Shown here: positions 1 to 8,000 of the stretch, in pieces
Layout: every line of letters begins with the position of its first letter
Numbering within the stretch: the first letter of the stretch is position 1
DNA from: Nitrospirales bacterium
Lineage (GTDB): Bacteria > Nitrospirota > Nitrospiria > Nitrospirales > UBA8639
DNA length: 14,565 nt
Direction: 5' to 3'
NCBI GenBank assembly: GCA_021604265.1
Contig: BQIY01000018.1
Coordinates: 1 to 14,565 of the forward strand
Notes under the pieces: model-generated
Told to the model about the DNA's origin: nothing
The model's input: the letters and a program-made list of their open reading frames with translations, nothing else
The model's database searches: none
Translations under genes and position numbers: made by a program

Positions 1-734
1 GTCAAGAGCGCCATACGCTTCAAAACGTCATCCTGAGATTGGTGATAACGACCAAAGAGAAAGGTAATGGCATCGGGTTCAAAAAACTTTGGAAAATCCT
101 GAAATCCACCATTCACCTGATCAAATTTTTGCTCAATCACCTCCCGCATTTGATCCGCCATCTCAGGCTGAATCATCGTGTTCGAACGTGTTCGAACTTT
201 CCTTGCAGCTGTGACAGACGCCCAAATATTTGTGGCTTGCTTCAATAATGTTTCTTTATTCTCCCGATAGAGTTTCTCCGACTCTTCCAACGCCTGCTTG
301 AGATCCTCGGGTCCCAAATAGTTCGCTTGAAAAACGATCTCTCCCGTCGGCAGCAATATACTCGTGGTCGGCCATCCTCCATGACGGTATCGAGCTTCGA
401 TATCCGGTCGTTGATCCGTATCAATACGAATGGGAATAAAGCGGGAATTCAATAAGTCAACGATCGATGGGTCCGCATATGTCGTCTCATCCATGACATG
501 ACACGCATGGCACCACACAGCGGTTAAATCGAGAAGAATAAGGACATCCTGCTCTTGCGCAGCACGAAATGTTTCTTCCTGCCATAACGCCCACTGAATT
601 TCCGATATGGCGTCAGTCGCAGGAGGCAGGACAGTAACGGGGTCAACAGACGGGGACGATTGGCATGAGACACCACTCAACAAAAACAATATTGAAACCA
701 CTATAGCGAATCCAAATGATTTCCAGATGGGCAT
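1..734 (-). CDS. Exported thioredoxin-fold protein, YyaL/DUF255 type (3' end outside window)
   Basis: The reading frame is open from an ATG at 734 to the left edge, giving about 244 residues of a longer protein. The N-terminus has a hydrophobic segment (about residues 7-23) ending in GVSC. This is either a weak lipobox or a signal anchor, so the protein probably acts outside the cytoplasm. A thioredoxin-like domain follows, with WCHACHVMDE at 74-83 (C75 and C78) and a WP at 121-122 in the cis-Pro position. Then comes GGFQDFPKF at 209-217, the hallmark joining the thioredoxin domain to the alpha/alpha-barrel part of YyaL/SSP411 (DUF255) proteins. YyaL relatives usually carry CHWC and are cytoplasmic, so CHAC plus an export signal is unusual. 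The frame stays open upstream of 734, but no later start combines an export signal with a better ribosome site. A 183-base gap separates it from the HEAT-repeat gene, and no terminator is visible between them. The family call is firm; substrate and redox role are unknown. Confidence 0.75.
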   Translation of the reverse strand, partial: MPIWKSFGFAIVVSILFLLSGVSCQSSPSVDPVTVLPPATDAISEIQWALWQEETFRAAQEQDVLILLDLTAVWCHACHVMDETTYADPSIVDLLNSRFIPIRIDTDQRPDIEARYRHGGWPTTSILLPTGEIVFQANYLGPEDLKQALEESEKLYRENKETLLKQATNIWASVTAARKVRTRSNTMIQPEMADQMREVIEQKFDQVNGGFQDFPKFFEPDAITFLFGRYHQSQDDVLKRMALL

Positions 735-917
735 ATCAACGAACTCAGCGCGATTATTCACTTCAAACAGGCGGACGTTATTTGAAACGGCTAGAGAATT
801 GAGTCGAATCGAATAGGCATTGCTCAAACGCCACCTGCCGCCTACGAGAAACACTATCAATGGGTGAGAATGTTTTTTGAGGCCACAAACAGCAATAGCA
901 GACACATGAACGCGACA

Positions 918-2378
918 CTATAAATTCTTGGGGTGAGCCAGGACACGAACGATCGCTGCCGCGACTGTTGCACGGACTCCTTCATCTTGCTCACGAAGAA
1001 GACCTTTCAGGCGAGGCAGGACATCCCGACTCCCAACACGGCCTAACGATCGAGCCGCTGTAATTCTTGGCTTGGGCACTGGGTCATTTAGTAAGAGAAG
1101 CAATGCTCCCACAACATCTCGACCATACCCATTCCCTAAAGCTTTGGCGATACCCGATCGTATACCCGGATTCCGATCCTGCATTAATCCTCGCACAGTC
1201 GGGGCGACCACACTAAACGGGCTACTCAGCTTAAGCAATGACGCCACTGCGGCCACCCTTACCCCAGGATTGGCATCTTCTAACATGTCTGTCAGAGTCG
1301 GAACCGCCTTCTCGACCTTTAAATTTCCAAGACTGACAGCGGCCACGCTCCGAACGGCTGGGCTTTTCTCTTTCAGGGCACTCATTAAAGGTTGCACAGC
1401 CTCTGACAGCCGAAGCTTCCCAAGGGAAGAAACCGCGGCAGCACGGATGGATGGTTGCTGGTCCCGTAATCCTTGCTGAAGAATTTCTATCGCCCGTGCG
1501 TCGCCTAATTCTCCCAATACTTGATACGCGGCACCACGCTCATATCCTCCATCCTCTCGTGCACTTTTCTTCACACGTTCCCAATATTCCGGATGCCCAA
1601 GTTTAATCATGGCTCCTGCTGCTGCGACTTGAACTACAATCTGTTCGTCCTTCAGCAATGGCCGGATGAGCGTCTGTGCAGCTTGATCACCTGAGCGGCC
1701 CAATCCCTTTAACACGGTAGCTCGAACCAACCCAGCTTTATCTTCTAAGGCCTGCCGAAATCTCTTGGATTTTCGCCCCGACTCTAATCTTGCCAAGCTT
1801 TCTGCTGCTAAGGCACGAATCATACCTGACCCATCGTCCAAGCCATCTTCCATGAACGGAATAATATCTTCTGACCCGATCTCTTTTAAGGCCGTATAGG
1901 CTGCACCTCGTATTTGCTCACGCATATCGGCACGAAAAGGCAAAATCGAAGCAATCGCTAGCTCTCGGAGTAATTGTTCATTTTCGCGGCCAGTTTTCTC
2001 TACCCCAAGTTCATAGATATCTAGACTTTCTGTCGTTTTCCCAAGTAAGGCTAAACTCAGAACTCTGAACCGTTGGACGGCGGGAAATTCCAGTTCCTCT
2101 TTGCTAAACCCGGCAAGAAGGTCAAGAACCTTTTGAAACTGTAAACTTTTGAAGGCCTGTTGGGCTTGATGCCATTCTGGCTTTGACAAAGGGTCTGCAG
2201 CCCACAGACCATCTCCATGCATTGGGCTCCACACAAGAAAGCAGACAACAAGCAGTAGAAGTCTTATTGAACTATGAGCAATCGAGACGTGAACACTCGG
2301 GGTTAAGAATTTGGATTGCCCATTCACCGTGTTATCACAACAGTCATTATTCATTTGCTGTGATTGATTCAACTTCAT
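918..2378 (-). CDS. Exported TPR/HEAT-repeat protein
   Basis: This 486-residue protein has a hydrophobic stretch at about 38-50 (IRLLLLVVCFLVW) and a plausible cleavage after LWA or LWAA near residues 60-61, so it is probably periplasmic. The n-region is unusually long (37 residues). The ATG at 2378 is kept because AAGGAA lies 7 bases upstream (2386-2391). Residues 64-135 look like a TPR-type helical segment. From about 137 to 480 there are ten to eleven HEAT/PBS-lyase-like repeats of about 31 residues, each with a pattern such as VRxxAAxSLGxL. Repeats of this kind act as protein-binding scaffolds; no catalytic residues are seen. It starts 18 bases after the LolA-like gene and is probably the last gene of the operon that begins with the two cupredoxin-like genes. 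The partner is unknown, though a scaffold role for the envelope copper proteins is possible from context. Confidence 0.85.
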   Translation of the reverse strand: MKLNQSQQMNNDCCDNTVNGQSKFLTPSVHVSIAHSSIRLLLLVVCFLVWSPMHGDGLWAADPLSKPEWHQAQQAFKSLQFQKVLDLLAGFSKEELEFPAVQRFRVLSLALLGKTTESLDIYELGVEKTGRENEQLLRELAIASILPFRADMREQIRGAAYTALKEIGSEDIIPFMEDGLDDGSGMIRALAAESLARLESGRKSKRFRQALEDKAGLVRATVLKGLGRSGDQAAQTLIRPLLKDEQIVVQVAAAGAMIKLGHPEYWERVKKSAREDGGYERGAAYQVLGELGDARAIEILQQGLRDQQPSIRAAAVSSLGKLRLSEAVQPLMSALKEKSPAVRSVAAVSLGNLKVEKAVPTLTDMLEDANPGVRVAAVASLLKLSSPFSVVAPTVRGLMQDRNPGIRSGIAKALGNGYGRDVVGALLLLLNDPVPKPRITAARSLGRVGSRDVLPRLKGLLREQDEGVRATVAAAIVRVLAHPKNL

Positions 2379-2396
2379 CCGTTATTTCCTTGTCAG

Positions 2397-3035
2397 TTAA
2401 CCGGTTTCAGATCGCTTATTTTGGGCTTCAACTTTTCGATACCCAAGAGGCGGTTCAAAATAATAGTTCGGTTGCGTCGAAAGAACCACATGTTCGTATT
2501 CTACCTGCCAATCCCGACTTTGACTCAATAGCTTGAGAAGCACCAGCCGTTCGGGGTCCACCCACTCATAATACGTTTCCCGTTGACCAGATGGAGACAT
2601 GACTTCCACTTCATATAAGTGCGCGGGCCGCTTTCCCACCTGTGCATCACCTATGAATGACCGTCTCACTTCTCCATCAAGTTTCACTGAAAGTGGCAAT
2701 ACATCGTCCGGCTCTGCCGGCACACTTAAGACAAGGCGTCGCTTCGAGTAGAGATACCAAACCTTTCGAAGATCTAACCGAACAATGGTGACCCCGGCTA
2801 ATCCAAGATCCGTTTTTATGCCGCCCCAATGTTCAAGACGATATCGATCGCCTTTCACGAATAATTGCGCCTTTGACGTTTTCCCGTCTCTTCGCCAAAC
2901 TAATCGAGCTGAAAACTCTATTGAAGACTGAGAGAGCGTTCTTTCAACCAGAGCATCGCTTCGAGCAGAAACAGCTAATGGAGACACGCTGCTGCTCAAG
3001 GCTAGCAAAATTAACGTAATATGAAGAAAGCGCAT
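2397..3035 (-). CDS. LolA-like periplasmic protein
   Basis: This 212-residue protein has a clean signal peptide (MRFLHITLILLALSSS..., likely cleaved after AVSA at 24). The mature part is rich in beta strands: KAQLFVKGDRYRLE, then RLDLRKVWYLYSKRRLVL, RRSFIGDAQVGKRPAHLYEV, and a C-terminal FEPPLGYRKVE. This pattern fits the LolA/LppX-like fold (also seen in DUF4412-type proteins), which binds lipid or lipoprotein in a half-barrel. It is not a canonical LolA by sequence, and the ligand cannot be inferred. It starts 25 bases after the preceding cupredoxin-like gene and ends 18 bases before the HEAT-repeat gene, so co-transcription is likely. The ATG at 3035 has only a G-rich stretch (GGGGGT) in the ribosome-site position. 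Confidence 0.7.
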   Translation of the reverse strand: MRFLHITLILLALSSSVSPLAVSARSDALVERTLSQSSIEFSARLVWRRDGKTSKAQLFVKGDRYRLEHWGGIKTDLGLAGVTIVRLDLRKVWYLYSKRRLVLSVPAEPDDVLPLSVKLDGEVRRSFIGDAQVGKRPAHLYEVEVMSPSGQRETYYEWVDPERLVLLKLLSQSRDWQVEYEHVVLSTQPNYYFEPPLGYRKVEAQNKRSETG

Positions 3036-3060
3036 TCACTACCCCCGCGTGCGATTCCAC

Positions 3061-4002
3061 TCACGGGCGTTGCTGTTCAAGCAGCGGCTGAATGTCGATT
3101 GGCCGCCCTAGCGCCGCGGGGGTAAATCGAGGCGGAGAGAGAATTTTGTGAGCCGTATGCCTCTTTGTCGGTGCAGGTAATTCAAATGTCAGCGATACCT
3201 GTTTCCCTGGCTGAATCACGACGGTTTGTACGATATCCTGTCGAACGCTGGGATGCCAGGCCTGAACCCGATACGTACCAGGAGGAATGTGATCTATTTG
3301 AAAGGTCCCGGAAGAATCGGTGAACGCATAATACGGGTTTTCCACCGCAATTGCCCAACTTTCCATATAGGCATGAAACCCACACTGCATGACAAATGTT
3401 TTTCGCCCCTTGCTTAACCGAAATTGCCGAACCAGAGACTCGCTGGGTTGATGACGATGCGTGGCATGCATGTCACCTCGTTTATGAAGACGGTTAAACG
3501 GTAACGGTGAGTTAAATAACACTCGATTCCCTTGTTGCTTAGACGTTTCATATGCCTGAATGTCATGCATGACGGGATCCATATTAATTACCTCGACTCC
3601 GTGCCCGCTGCGCACAATCGTGGTAAAGGGATGGAATTGGCAATCACGCGCCTCCACACGTGGGATCGAAACCGAGAACGGCTTTCCTGCTTGGACCTCT
3701 TCAAAAAAGACAACAACATTCTTGACTTGTCGATCATCATTCACAAGGAAATCTTGAAGCAATCGCCACCCATTTCCCGTTGAGATTCTGCCACAATATT
3801 CTGGGTCAGGAAATGTGATTAAATTGTAAGCCTTCGGATCAGGCGGAGGTCCTAACAGCGTCACCACGCCGGTGAGTGACCCTCCGTTCGTCACATCCGT
3901 CACTTCATACGCAAGAGCTGGGCGGACAACATTGCTCAGACAGACCATCACACCCAGAAGCAGCACACCCCATAAACCTTTGTACGTTATCTTACGCATC
4001 AT
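3061..4002 (-). CDS. Secreted cupredoxin plus carboxypeptidase-regulatory-like protein, copy 2
   Basis: This 313-residue paralogue of the gene just upstream has a signal peptide at 1-31 (GVLLLGVMVCL core, cleaved near PALA/YE). A beta-rich region follows with YCGRISTG at 69-76. A putative type-1 copper site comprises H146 (in NMDPVMHDIQ), C207, H210 and M213 (in MQCGFHAYM, spacing C-x2-H-x2-M). Residues 225-275 form a carboxypeptidase-regulatory-like beta sandwich (IPPGTYRVQAWHP), and a short basic/proline-rich tail ends the protein. A likely role is periplasmic or surface electron carrier or copper binder. The frame extends upstream to 4182 inside the neighbouring gene, but that extension lacks an export signal at its start. 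The tandem ATGs at 4002 and 3999 lie 7 and 10 bases after the upstream stop, and AGG at 4008-4010 is the only ribosome-site candidate. Two-gene translation coupling is therefore likely. Confidence 0.8.
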   Translation of the reverse strand: MMRKITYKGLWGVLLLGVMVCLSNVVRPALAYEVTDVTNGGSLTGVVTLLGPPPDPKAYNLITFPDPEYCGRISTGNGWRLLQDFLVNDDRQVKNVVVFFEEVQAGKPFSVSIPRVEARDCQFHPFTTIVRSGHGVEVINMDPVMHDIQAYETSKQQGNRVLFNSPLPFNRLHKRGDMHATHRHQPSESLVRQFRLSKGRKTFVMQCGFHAYMESWAIAVENPYYAFTDSSGTFQIDHIPPGTYRVQAWHPSVRQDIVQTVVIQPGKQVSLTFELPAPTKRHTAHKILSPPRFTPAALGRPIDIQPLLEQQRP

Positions 4003-4009
4003 CACGTGC

Positions 4010-4924
4010 CTAAGGTGTCTGAAGACGAAGGGACGGAACAATCTCAACACCTTCACCGAGCATCTCCAACCCAAAGTGCGGGTTTTCATGCATTTCGTGA
4101 ACACTCCGCCGTCCCTTGACAGCCGTATACTCAAAATTGGTTTCGAGCATCCCATTTGGGGGAACTGTAATTTTTTTCTCAAGATACTTTTTCATTCCCG
4201 CATGCCATACCGTGAGCGTGTAGTCTCCAGGGGGAACATCGGTGATTTCAAACTCTCCAGGCTCCTTGGTGATAGCATAATACGGATTATCGACGATGAC
4301 CCCCCAGGAAAACATATACGGATGAAAGCCGCATTGCATAACAAAAATGTTCCGCCCTTTCCGAAGGTGAACATTTTCGATCATAGGCTTACCCGGCATA
4401 TGCTTGTGGCTATTCATCATTCCCAGAACTTTATGAAATGGATTCATCGGAAGGGGACGATTGAACAATACTCGCGCGCCACGTTCCCGGGCAGTTTCAT
4501 ACCCTTGAATGTCGTGCTCAATCGGATCCATGTTCACGACCGTCAATTCATCTTTTTTCTTGAGCACATTGATGAATGGGAAAAAGTCACAATCAATCGC
4601 CTCAACTCTGACCTTTTTTGTTTCAAATGATTTACCTTTTTTGATGCCCTTCAATATGACAACTGCGTCTTTTAACGCTCCATCTGGTCCAACGATAAAA
4701 TCCTCAACAATTCGCCAACCCGTACCAGTAGAAATTCTGCCACAATACACCGGATCAGGAATCGTGACTAAATTAAATGCCATGGGCCGAGGTAAATCTC
4801 CTACCAATGACACCTTTCCGCGAATCGTTCCTCCATTTTCTACTGAAATTTCTTGGTAGGGCCAAGCAAGAGGCGCCCAGAAACCTATAGCGACAAGTCC
4901 GATCAATAACTTCAGCAACCCCAT
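4010..4924 (-). CDS. Secreted cupredoxin plus carboxypeptidase-regulatory-like protein, copy 1
   Basis: This 304-residue protein has a signal peptide at 1-22 (LLKLLIGLVAIGFWAPLAW). Its architecture matches the downstream copy: YCGRISTG at 60-67, then H137 in NMDPIEHDIQ, C198, H201 and M204 in MQCGFHPYM, and a C-terminal PPGDYTLTVWHAG beta-sandwich domain (about 215-267). H-C-H-M is the classical type-1 copper set, although C-x2-H-x2-M has a shorter last loop than plastocyanin (C-x2-H-x4-M). Additional His residues (H164, H173, H175) and conserved C61 and C112 could form a second site or a disulfide. Conservation between the copies is concentrated at these motifs. The ATG at 4924 follows a strong GGGAGG (4930-4935, spacer 5). 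It is the first gene after the oxidase terminator, so it needs its own promoter in 4925-5013. A role as electron partner of the giant oxidase is inference from position. Confidence 0.83.
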   Translation of the reverse strand: MGLLKLLIGLVAIGFWAPLAWPYQEISVENGGTIRGKVSLVGDLPRPMAFNLVTIPDPVYCGRISTGTGWRIVEDFIVGPDGALKDAVVILKGIKKGKSFETKKVRVEAIDCDFFPFINVLKKKDELTVVNMDPIEHDIQGYETARERGARVLFNRPLPMNPFHKVLGMMNSHKHMPGKPMIENVHLRKGRNIFVMQCGFHPYMFSWGVIVDNPYYAITKEPGEFEITDVPPGDYTLTVWHAGMKKYLEKKITVPPNGMLETNFEYTAVKGRRSVHEMHENPHFGLEMLGEGVEIVPSLRLQTP

Positions 4925-4970
4925 CTCAACCTCCCTCCCCTCTCATAGCGGTTTTGAAACTAAAAAAATT

Positions 4971-4990
4971 AGATGGAAAACCTTCCGTCT
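4971..4990. promoter_or_regulatory. 20-base imperfect dyad in the leader of the cupredoxin operon
   Basis: AGATGGAA and TTCCGTCT are inverted around AACC, with 7 of 8 pairs matching. On the minus strand, the coding strand of the downstream gene, the dyad is followed at once by AATTTTTTTAG. It could be an operator, or a weak intrinsic attenuator between the oxidase terminator and the start codon at 4924. The stem contains a C-A mismatch on the minus-strand RNA, so an attenuator reading is tentative. Confidence 0.35.
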
Positions 4991-5013
4991 ATCTACCACT
5001 ATACATCAGATAT

Positions 5014-5048
5014 AAAAAAGCGGGGAAGCCGAATTTCAGCTTCCCCGC
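5014..5048 (-). terminator. Intrinsic terminator of the multicopper oxidase gene
   Basis: A perfect 10-bp stem, GCGGGGAAGC and GCTTCCCCGC (5020-5029 and 5039-5048), encloses a 9-base loop. On the minus strand the stem is followed by CTTTTTTATA. It lies 28 bases past the oxidase stop codon, so the oxidase transcript should end here and be separate from the cupredoxin operon. Confidence 0.9.
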
Positions 5049-5075
5049 CATATAGCCTCATTCAACCAGTTATAT

Positions 5076-8000
5076 TTATTTAAACGTCACAGGTTTAATG
5101 GTGCTGCTCTCTGATGCGTTTGCTTCCTGCATGCTCCCTTTCTTGCCGCTTAAAGGCAAAATACGCTGATCACCTTCAGGTAAAACCCGTAGATAACCCC
5201 ATTGTCCGGATTGGGAGTAAGGAAGGCGGGCATTACCATAAATGTAATCACCAGGAAGTGCATAGACACCACCTGCTGAAGAAACAAACGCATCAATACT
5301 TTCCGAGCCAGCAAACTCCACGGTACTAATCATATCGGCACCTGGCATAAATGGTTCAATTGGCCATTCATGTTTTTCCAACGTAAACATACCGTTTTGT
5401 TCACTGCTTGCTCCGAATACATGGATTCGAACAGGATCACCTGCATGGGACATAATAACCGGCGTTGCAGGATCCTTCGGGTCGTCAACCTCACAAGGTT
5501 GGAACATACGGCCGAGCGAACAACCTTCTTCTTCACGATATAGGTAGGGTTCATTCCTATAGTTAATACCAACGAGACCTGCCACATTTTGAACATATGG
5601 CATGAAGCTGGTTCCAATGATGTTGTCTTCATCTTGGAAGAATAAGGCAACATCCCGATAACTCTTACGCTTCTCATTGCCTTGAATTGTGCGGTCAACA
5701 ATAACATCAGCCGACCACGCATTCTTTAATGATACATCAGCCCCGGTTTTCGGATCACGATATTGTGATCCTGTAGGACCGATAATAATGGCGCCAAACA
5801 ATCCATTTCTCGGATTCATGGCAACGTTTCCAAAGTCCCACACCAAGGATTGTGTTTCCCCGATGAAAGGATCCGCATAGTAGGTATAGGTTCGGCTCTC
5901 TCCCGGTGCAACCGTCTGCTCTCCAGTATTGTTCCCCAAGTTCAGACCTTGCGAATCCTTGGGATCAAATGCCAACCCGAAGGCTGAGAATGACGCACGA
6001 CCTTCTTTCATCTTGTTTGTGAGATTCACCTTAATACAATCACCGACATTCGCCCGCAATGTGAGCGGCATGGGGCGGTAATCACCTGATACTTTGCTGA
6101 CTTCTTCTTCCAAAACATAAATTTTGGCGTCTGGGTTTTGAACTTCTATTTTTCTCTCAAAGTCAACCTCAATTGCTTCCTCAACATTCGGATTGAAGCT
6201 CATTGATGGGAAGTCGATCGCAGCTACATTAAACTGCTTTTCTGGTGCATCTTTTGGACACACTGGAAGCGGCTTAGGCATCCCTTCCTTCCCGTAGGCT
6301 TTATTCGGGAGTGGCTGCAAGTCATCAACTGGTTCATCGAGCACACGAATGAGACCCCACGAACCTTCAGAGAACTTCGAACTTCTCCCGTTGAAATACA
6401 TATAATCACCTGGCTGGTGCCTCGGACCACCGGCCTCCGCTACAACCAGGTCATATCGCTCTGCAATCGTGATATGAATTGAATTCTTCCGATTTGAATC
6501 TGATGCATACCGTTCCGTCCAGAATGTGTGCCCGGATACGGTAAACACATTACTTTCATTCATTGTTGTATCGACTAAACGGAAGACAATCGCATCACCT
6601 AAATATGCACGAACCATAGGCGTGCTTGGCTCGCCATGTACTGTGCTACTAAAGATTTGCGATGTTTCAGGATTGTTGGCCAATCGTTGAGCGAATGGCT
6701 CGGCACGGAAGTTAATCGCACCACCAGTCGTGTGAGTCCCACCATTCAAAAATGGCATTGGCGTCATTTTGATTTTTTCATTTGGTGGCATGATAAATGA
6801 CACGGTACGCCCAGCTTCCAGAGCAACGTCTATTGGTTGGCCAGGAGGATTCCCGGCCGTGACCACGTTAACCGTGTGCGGAACCGTATCCATGATATGC
6901 ACCATCAACTCACGAAAACTCCCAGCGACATCATGTCCAACACGCTCCACAGTATGAATATCAGCGACTGGTCCGGTACGAATTGGCTCTCCAGTCTTAG
7001 GATCATGCCATGTTGAGCCAAATGGTTCGATCAAGAACGTACAGACCGCACCATGAGGCCACGTTGTTCCGCCAAATGCATGATCATGACAAAAGACCGA
7101 ACCGACATCGGCATCTGCCCAAAAACGCTGACGCACGAACTCAACGGTAACAATATCTCCAACAGGATGATCATTCTCTAACGGCTTATCAAATGTCAGA
7201 GTTTCACCTCCAGTTGCGGCAGGAGCTTCCCCTGCACCAGGAACTTTCAGATTTTGCCCAACAACAATGAGGTTTGCATCCCCAAGATTGTTGAGAGCCT
7301 TCAATTCTCCGACTGAAGTCCCGAGTGAACTGGCAATAGCCCCCAATGAATCACCAGGGCTCACGGTATAGCTGCCTGATCCTGATGATGATGACCCGCT
7401 AGAAGCTGATCCTCCAGAGCCGCCAATAGCGACGATTCGTCTGATCTCATCACCTCCAACATTATCGGCTCCAACCAGAACCAAAGTTCCAACATGATAC
7501 TGTTTGGCGTTGGTGAGATGGATCGTCTTTTCACCTTTTTTCGCGGCCTTTGTAAACTTAGAATTCATCGGAACCGGCAACCCTTTTTTGGTTTTCTTTT
7601 CAAACATCGTAAAGGGCCGCATGGATTGTTCATATGAAAATCCTGAAATCACACCATCTGATGATTGATTATCAAATTGCACAAAGTGGAAATGGGTATT
7701 GATTTTTGATGATTGGAAATTCGTAATATCGTCATCTTCCCATTCACTGGTTAACGTCCAATCCATACAATCGTACATATTGGCACGAATCACAAGAGGA
7801 AACTTCAAATCGTTGTTTGCACGGATGGCTTCCTCTTCATCATGCACGACATACAACAATCCATGAGGATCGACAATCGGCTCTTCATTACCTTGTGCCG
7901 CGGATAACTCAATCGGCAATTTAATAAAATGAATATTATACTCTTGCTTTCCTGCTCGATCTGGACACAAACTCCAACGGCCATTTTCTCCCGGTTTTGC

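Noticed and set aside
178..197. Tandem GTGTTCGAAC repeat
   Set aside because: Two copies inside the YyaL-like coding region encode an ordinary Arg/Thr-rich segment. No third copy or regulatory context is seen.
1072..1479. Plus-strand 135-codon frame opposite the HEAT-repeat gene
   Set aside because: It is antisense to a clear repeat protein, has no domain signature and no ribosome site, and is a composition shadow.
4003..4182. Sixty-codon N-terminal extension of the second cupredoxin-like gene
   Set aside because: It lies inside the coding region of the upstream paralogue. The signal peptide begins at the ATGs at 4002/3999, right after the upstream stop.
3872..4630. Plus-strand 252-codon frame across the two cupredoxin-like genes
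   Set aside because: It is antisense to two paralogues with conserved motifs and signal peptides. Its translation shows no recognisable features.
7239..7424. LysM segment as a separate gene or assembly chimera
   Set aside because: The frame is uninterrupted on both sides and the flanking beta-loop halves match each other as one element, so it is read as a genuine in-frame insertion.
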